Positions 19,780 through 22,639 of a stretch of 22,639 bases of DNA are shown piece after piece. A program made the position numbers and the translations under genes. How positions within the stretch are numbered: position 1 is the stretch's first letter; each line of letters begins with the position of its first letter. This stretch comes from Chromera velia (Eukaryota > Sar > Chromeraceae): NCBI GenBank assembly GCA_018398765.1, contig JAHBMJ010000840.1, forward strand, positions 17,501 to 40,139, given 5' to 3'. The notes under the pieces were generated by a model. It was not told the DNA's origin. It saw only the letters and a program-made list of their open reading frames with translations, and ran no database searches.

Positions 19780-20381
19780 TTGTTTTCTATACACCTGTGG
19801 TCTTTGACATGCGTCTCTAGGTGCGTCTATTTCTAGGTGTATACTTTTTGACAGTGGCAGTCAAAGGCCGTGTCAGTGCGTCTTTCAAAAACTATTTTTC
19901 TGCGAAACATTTTTAAGAAATACGTACTAAATGATGAAAAAGTAAGTCCCTAAATAAGTGTAGCAATATCAAAATGCTTCTATCTATTGCCGATTCTAGG
20001 TTTTTACACACGTTCAAAAAAGATGTTAAACACTTTGCAGATCAAGTTTTACCCAAATTCTAACCAGCCTAAATTTTATAAAAAGATCTAGAAACATATT
20101 TAAGATTTATTTGAGAACTAGTTTCAAAATCAAGGGGGGAGAGAGAAAATTGCTGAGAATTTAGAAGAGAAAAGATATTTAGTTTTTTTAATTAGTAAAT
20201 TAAAGTTTAATTAAATAACTAGAGTAACATGGTAGAGTTGTTAAAATGTTTACTAGAATGTTTAGCCAATATATTTAGCCAAAGTTTAGACTTTCGGTTA
20301 TATTTAATTTAGCCACATATATTCAAATATATACAGAAGTACAAATATTTCCAAAATATGGGTTTTATTCATAAAAAATGT
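19780..20381. other. AT-rich spacer before the retroelement
   Basis: No gene is supported. The sequence is AT-rich, with a repeated word gtgcgtct/gcgtctct at 19810-19882. The composition changes abruptly at 20382, where retroelement-derived GC-rich DNA begins, so 20381/20382 is a clear junction. Confidence 0.6.
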
Positions 20382-20732
20382 ACTGACTTGGTTGAGCAAC
20401 ATAGGATTGGCATCTTCAAGATCCCCACCGATTCCAACCTCTCTGACCTCCTCACGAAGGCGCTCGACCTTGGCGTTCTGACTCGTCTCATGAGTCCCTC
20501 TCCCTCTCTTTCTCCGGTGTTTGGGAGCGAGATTGTGTCTTCTCTTCCTCCTCTTACTCTGCGTGACCGCCCGACGATGGAGAAGGAAAGAAGGGGGGAT
20601 GGGGAGGAGCCGACCGCATGAGAGCGTTTTGTTTGTTTCCCGGTTTTGTCAGCTACCGCTGTAGAAAGAAGAAGCCACGTAATGTTCCAGAAGCATGCTG
20701 CTCCTGTTTTTTGCTTGTCGATGCGCACTTCT
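20382..20732 (+). repeat. Direct repeat copy 1 (3' end of the copia element)
   Basis: It starts at actgacttgg and ends at gcgcacttct. It encodes the last 78 or so residues of pol (through KIPTDSNLSDLLTKAL to the TGA at 20619-20621) and the following non-coding tail. Near-identity to 22236-22587 suggests recent duplication or insertion. An open frame starting in host DNA at 20358 runs into it, but this is a chance fusion. Confidence 0.9.
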
Positions 20733-20828
20733 ATTGATCTGTCGGTGCGTGCTGCAACCACGCACCAACCAGTGAGTTTGAAACATCTGTGTCTTGCTTC
20801 CCGTCAGCTTGTCTGTTTCGCAGACTAG
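20733..20828 (+). other. Short segment between the two retroelement pieces
   Basis: Ninety-six bases join the left fragment to the truncated pol. In the pol frame it reads HLCLASRQLVCFAD and then TAG, with no recognisable pol homology. It includes an acceptor-like tttcgcag. It may be host DNA, a third element fragment or damaged pol. Confidence 0.35.
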
Positions 20829-22475
20829 AAGGAGGATCAGGGATGGATTGATCGGGAGGTCTACATCAGGACTCCGATCTCTGAGGTCCCGAGGAACGTT
20901 CCTCGCGTCCCTCTCCTCCGTGTGCACACCGACAAGCTTCAGGACGATGGCACGCGCAAGTTCAAGACGCGCACCGTCATCAACGGCAAGCAGGTCCCTC
21001 GGGAGGGTTTGAGCGTCGCCATCCGACTCTGCCCCCCCGAAGCTGTGCGCATTGTCCTGCAAATTGCGTTGGACGCTTGCAAGCGTCGAGGCGTCGACCT
21101 TTCCCTTCAGAAGGCCGATGTCGTGCAGGCGTACCTACAAGCCCCGTTGCCTCCTGATCGCCCCCCCCTCGCTGCCATCCCCCCTTCCGACCACCCAGAC
21201 CATGGGCAGTTTCTCTGGGTCCTCCGCAAGGCCGTCTACGGCTTGCCCGACGCAGGCAAGGTCTTCGAGGATTTTCTTACCTCCGTCCTCCGCTCCCTTG
21301 GATGGGAGCCAACGCTCTTTCCGGGTGTGTGGGTGTTACGTAGTGCCGATGGTGAGCTTCGTGCTCTTATGGCCACCTACTGTGACGATCTGCTCATTCT
21401 GGGCATCGGGGAGGATGCGGCAGCTACCATTGACCCCCTCAAGGACATTGTGACGTGCGGCGATTACACCGATCTCTCGGAGGGTCGTTTTGTTGGTGTA
21501 CAGTTCGACGTCTCCACCACCGGCGTGTTCTGCCACCAACATGACTACGTCGCCTCCCTTGTCCTCCCTCCTGATATGGCCGGCTCTGACCGACGTGCAG
21601 ACAAGCCTCTCCCTGTCGGGTCTACGCATGAGGACGACACCTCTCCTCTGCTGTCTGCCGCAGGTGTGAAGGTCTTCCGAACCCTGCTTGGGCAGGTAGG
21701 CTATGTGGCGAGCTGCACACGGCCAGATGTCGCTCTCGCGCACTCGTACCTGTCACGTTTTCTGGCGTCTCCGACCGAGAGGGCTCTTCGTCTTCTCCTC
21801 CAAACGGTGCGCTACCTCCGTTCGCACCCATCTCTCGGGATCCACGTCCGTCCTTCCTCCGACCCGACCAAGCTGACTGCCATCGAGCATGGGGACTCAT
21901 CGTTTGGCAACGCCGCCTCCCCACATCCTCAGACAGGCTGGGTTGTTTTTATCAACAACTCACCTCTCATTTGGAAAAGCAGGAGGCAGTCCCGTGTAGC
22001 AAGATCAACTACAAGAGCAGAGGTGCTCGCCCTGGAGGAAGGCATCGACGCCGCGCTGCATTTTGCGAACTGCACCGCCCCCTTCTACTCCAACATCCGT
22101 GTCGGAATTGGCTGCGATGCAGCGAACGTTTTGTCTCTGCTGTTGTCTGGCGCCTCTTCTTCTGCCGAGCGTGCCCTCCTCCCCATTATCCGGGAGATGC
22201 AGGACAAGGCTTGTGTCGTTCCCCTCCAGGCCGCCACTGACTTGGTCGAACAACATAGGATTGGCATCTTCAAGATCCCCACCGATTCCAACCTCTCTGA
22301 CCTCCTCACGAAGGCGCTCGACCTTGGCGCTCTGACTCGTCTCATGAGTCCCTCTCCCTCTCTTTCTCCGGTGTTTGGGAGCGAGATTGTGTCTTCTCTT
22401 CCTCCTCTTGCTCTGCGTGACCGCCCGACGATGGAGAAGGAAAGAAGGGGGGATGGGGAGGAGCTGACCGCATGA
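20829..22475 (+). pseudogene. Truncated copia pol: reverse transcriptase (RVT_2) and RNase H
   Basis: The frame is open from just after a TAG (20826-20828) to TGA (22473-22475); no ATG start is convincing, and 20922 is an internal GTG. Numbering from that GTG (517 codons): FKTRTVINGKQ near residue 14 is the copia-type RT entry; QKADVVQAYLQAPL at 63-76 carries the first catalytic Asp; KAVYGLPDAGKVFED at 103-117 matches the KALYGLKQAP block; YCDD at 153-156 is the active site (usually YVDD). GQVGYVASCTRPD is at 247-259. The RNase H domain keeps D315, E357, D389 and the TDSNLSDLLTKAL motif near 444-456. All catalytic residues appear intact, but gag, protease and integrase are missing, so it is non-autonomous or dead. 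High GC and tandem repetition set it apart from neighbouring spacer DNA. Confidence 0.85.
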
Positions 22476-22587
22476 GAGCGTTTTGTTTGTTTCCCGGTTT
22501 TGTCAGCTACCGCTGTAGAAAGAAGAAGCCACGTAATGTTCCAGAAGCATGCTGCTCCTGTTTTTTTGCTTGTCGATGCGCACTTCT
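22236..22587 (+). repeat. Direct repeat copy 2 (3' end of the copia element)
   Basis: This is the matching copy at the end of the longer element. Differences by eye are ggtcgaac for ggttgagc, gcgctctg for gcgttctg, cttgctctg for cttactctg, gagctgacc for gagccgacc, and seven Ts where the left copy has six. Sequence diverges right after cacttct in both copies, which marks the shared 3' boundary. Confidence 0.9.
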
Positions 22588-22639
22588 TTTCTCTCTTTCC
22601 ATTTGGTAAGGGGCGCATGCCGAGCGAATTGATTTTTAA

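Larger units (their letters stand above)
20382..22587 (+). mobile_element. Copia-type retrotransposon remnants: 3' fragment plus 5'-truncated copy
   Basis: Two pieces of the same element lie head to tail. The left piece (20382-20732) repeats the last 351-352 bases of the right piece (22236-22587), with five substitutions and one T-run length difference by eye. The repeat covers the end of the RNase H coding region, the stop codon and about 110 bases of 3' non-coding DNA. The right piece carries the reverse transcriptase and RNase H frame but no gag, protease or integrase, so it is cut at the 5' side near 20829. No full-length LTR pair or target-site duplication can be seen. The purine run agaaagaagaag after the stop (22516-22527) resembles a polypurine tract, and TGTTCC downstream of it could start a 3' LTR (inference). 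Confidence 0.8.

Noticed and set aside
20358-20621. Independent 87-codon gene
   Set aside because: Starts in AT-rich host DNA and runs into a fragment of copia RNase H. A chance fusion at an insertion junction.
20382-22587. Complete LTR retrotransposon with 5' and 3' LTRs
   Set aside because: The flanking repeats contain RNase H coding sequence, and gag, protease and integrase are absent.

Overview
The window looks like nuclear DNA of an intron-rich protist. My best guess is an alveolate alga of the chromerid type (Chromera-like). This is inference from several things: compact GC-rich exons, canonical GT-AG introns of a few hundred bases packed with dinucleotide repeats, AT-rich spacers, TGCATGCA motifs of the kind bound by ApiAP2 factors, and a Ty1/copia-type retroelement. 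No marker gene settles the taxon. There is one assembly gap (6930-6990).

Layout from left to right: (1) 74-262, the last coding exon of a plus-strand gene that enters from outside the window. (2) 263-1613, AT-rich spacer. (3) 1614-5158, minus strand, a three-exon gene for the TFIIH core subunit p62/Tfb1 (PH-like region, two BSD domains, conserved C-terminal helical exon). (4) 5159-7500, its 5' region with a GC island, a (TGCA)4 block and six CCGCGG palindromes. AT-rich DNA with TTAGG-like repeats and a long (GT)n tract containing the gap follow. (5) 7583-11456, minus strand, an unrecognised multi-exon gene whose exons join in consistent phase. (6) 11973 to about 14950, minus strand, a second unrecognised multi-exon gene. 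(7) 15777-19569, plus strand, a seven-exon gene for WDR74/Nsa1, a 60S ribosome assembly WD40 protein, with a long acidic tail. (8) 19570-20381, AT-rich spacer. (9) 20382-22587, remnants of a copia-like retrotransposon: a 351-bp piece of the 3' end, then a 5'-truncated copy with reverse transcriptase and RNase H.

The two recognisable cellular genes are housekeeping genes (transcription/DNA repair and ribosome biogenesis). Both carry TGCATGC motifs and CCGCGG-type palindromes upstream, which suggests a shared promoter style. The two unrecognised genes in the middle are the least certain part. They need several very short introns (22-77 nt) or frame changes to read through, unlike the 191-458 nt introns of WDR74. 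I found no CRISPR array, rRNA, convincing tRNA or bacterial-type operon, and no clearly new biological system. The items most worth checking are the short-intron/frame-jump pattern, the promoter motifs and the organisation of the retroelement.
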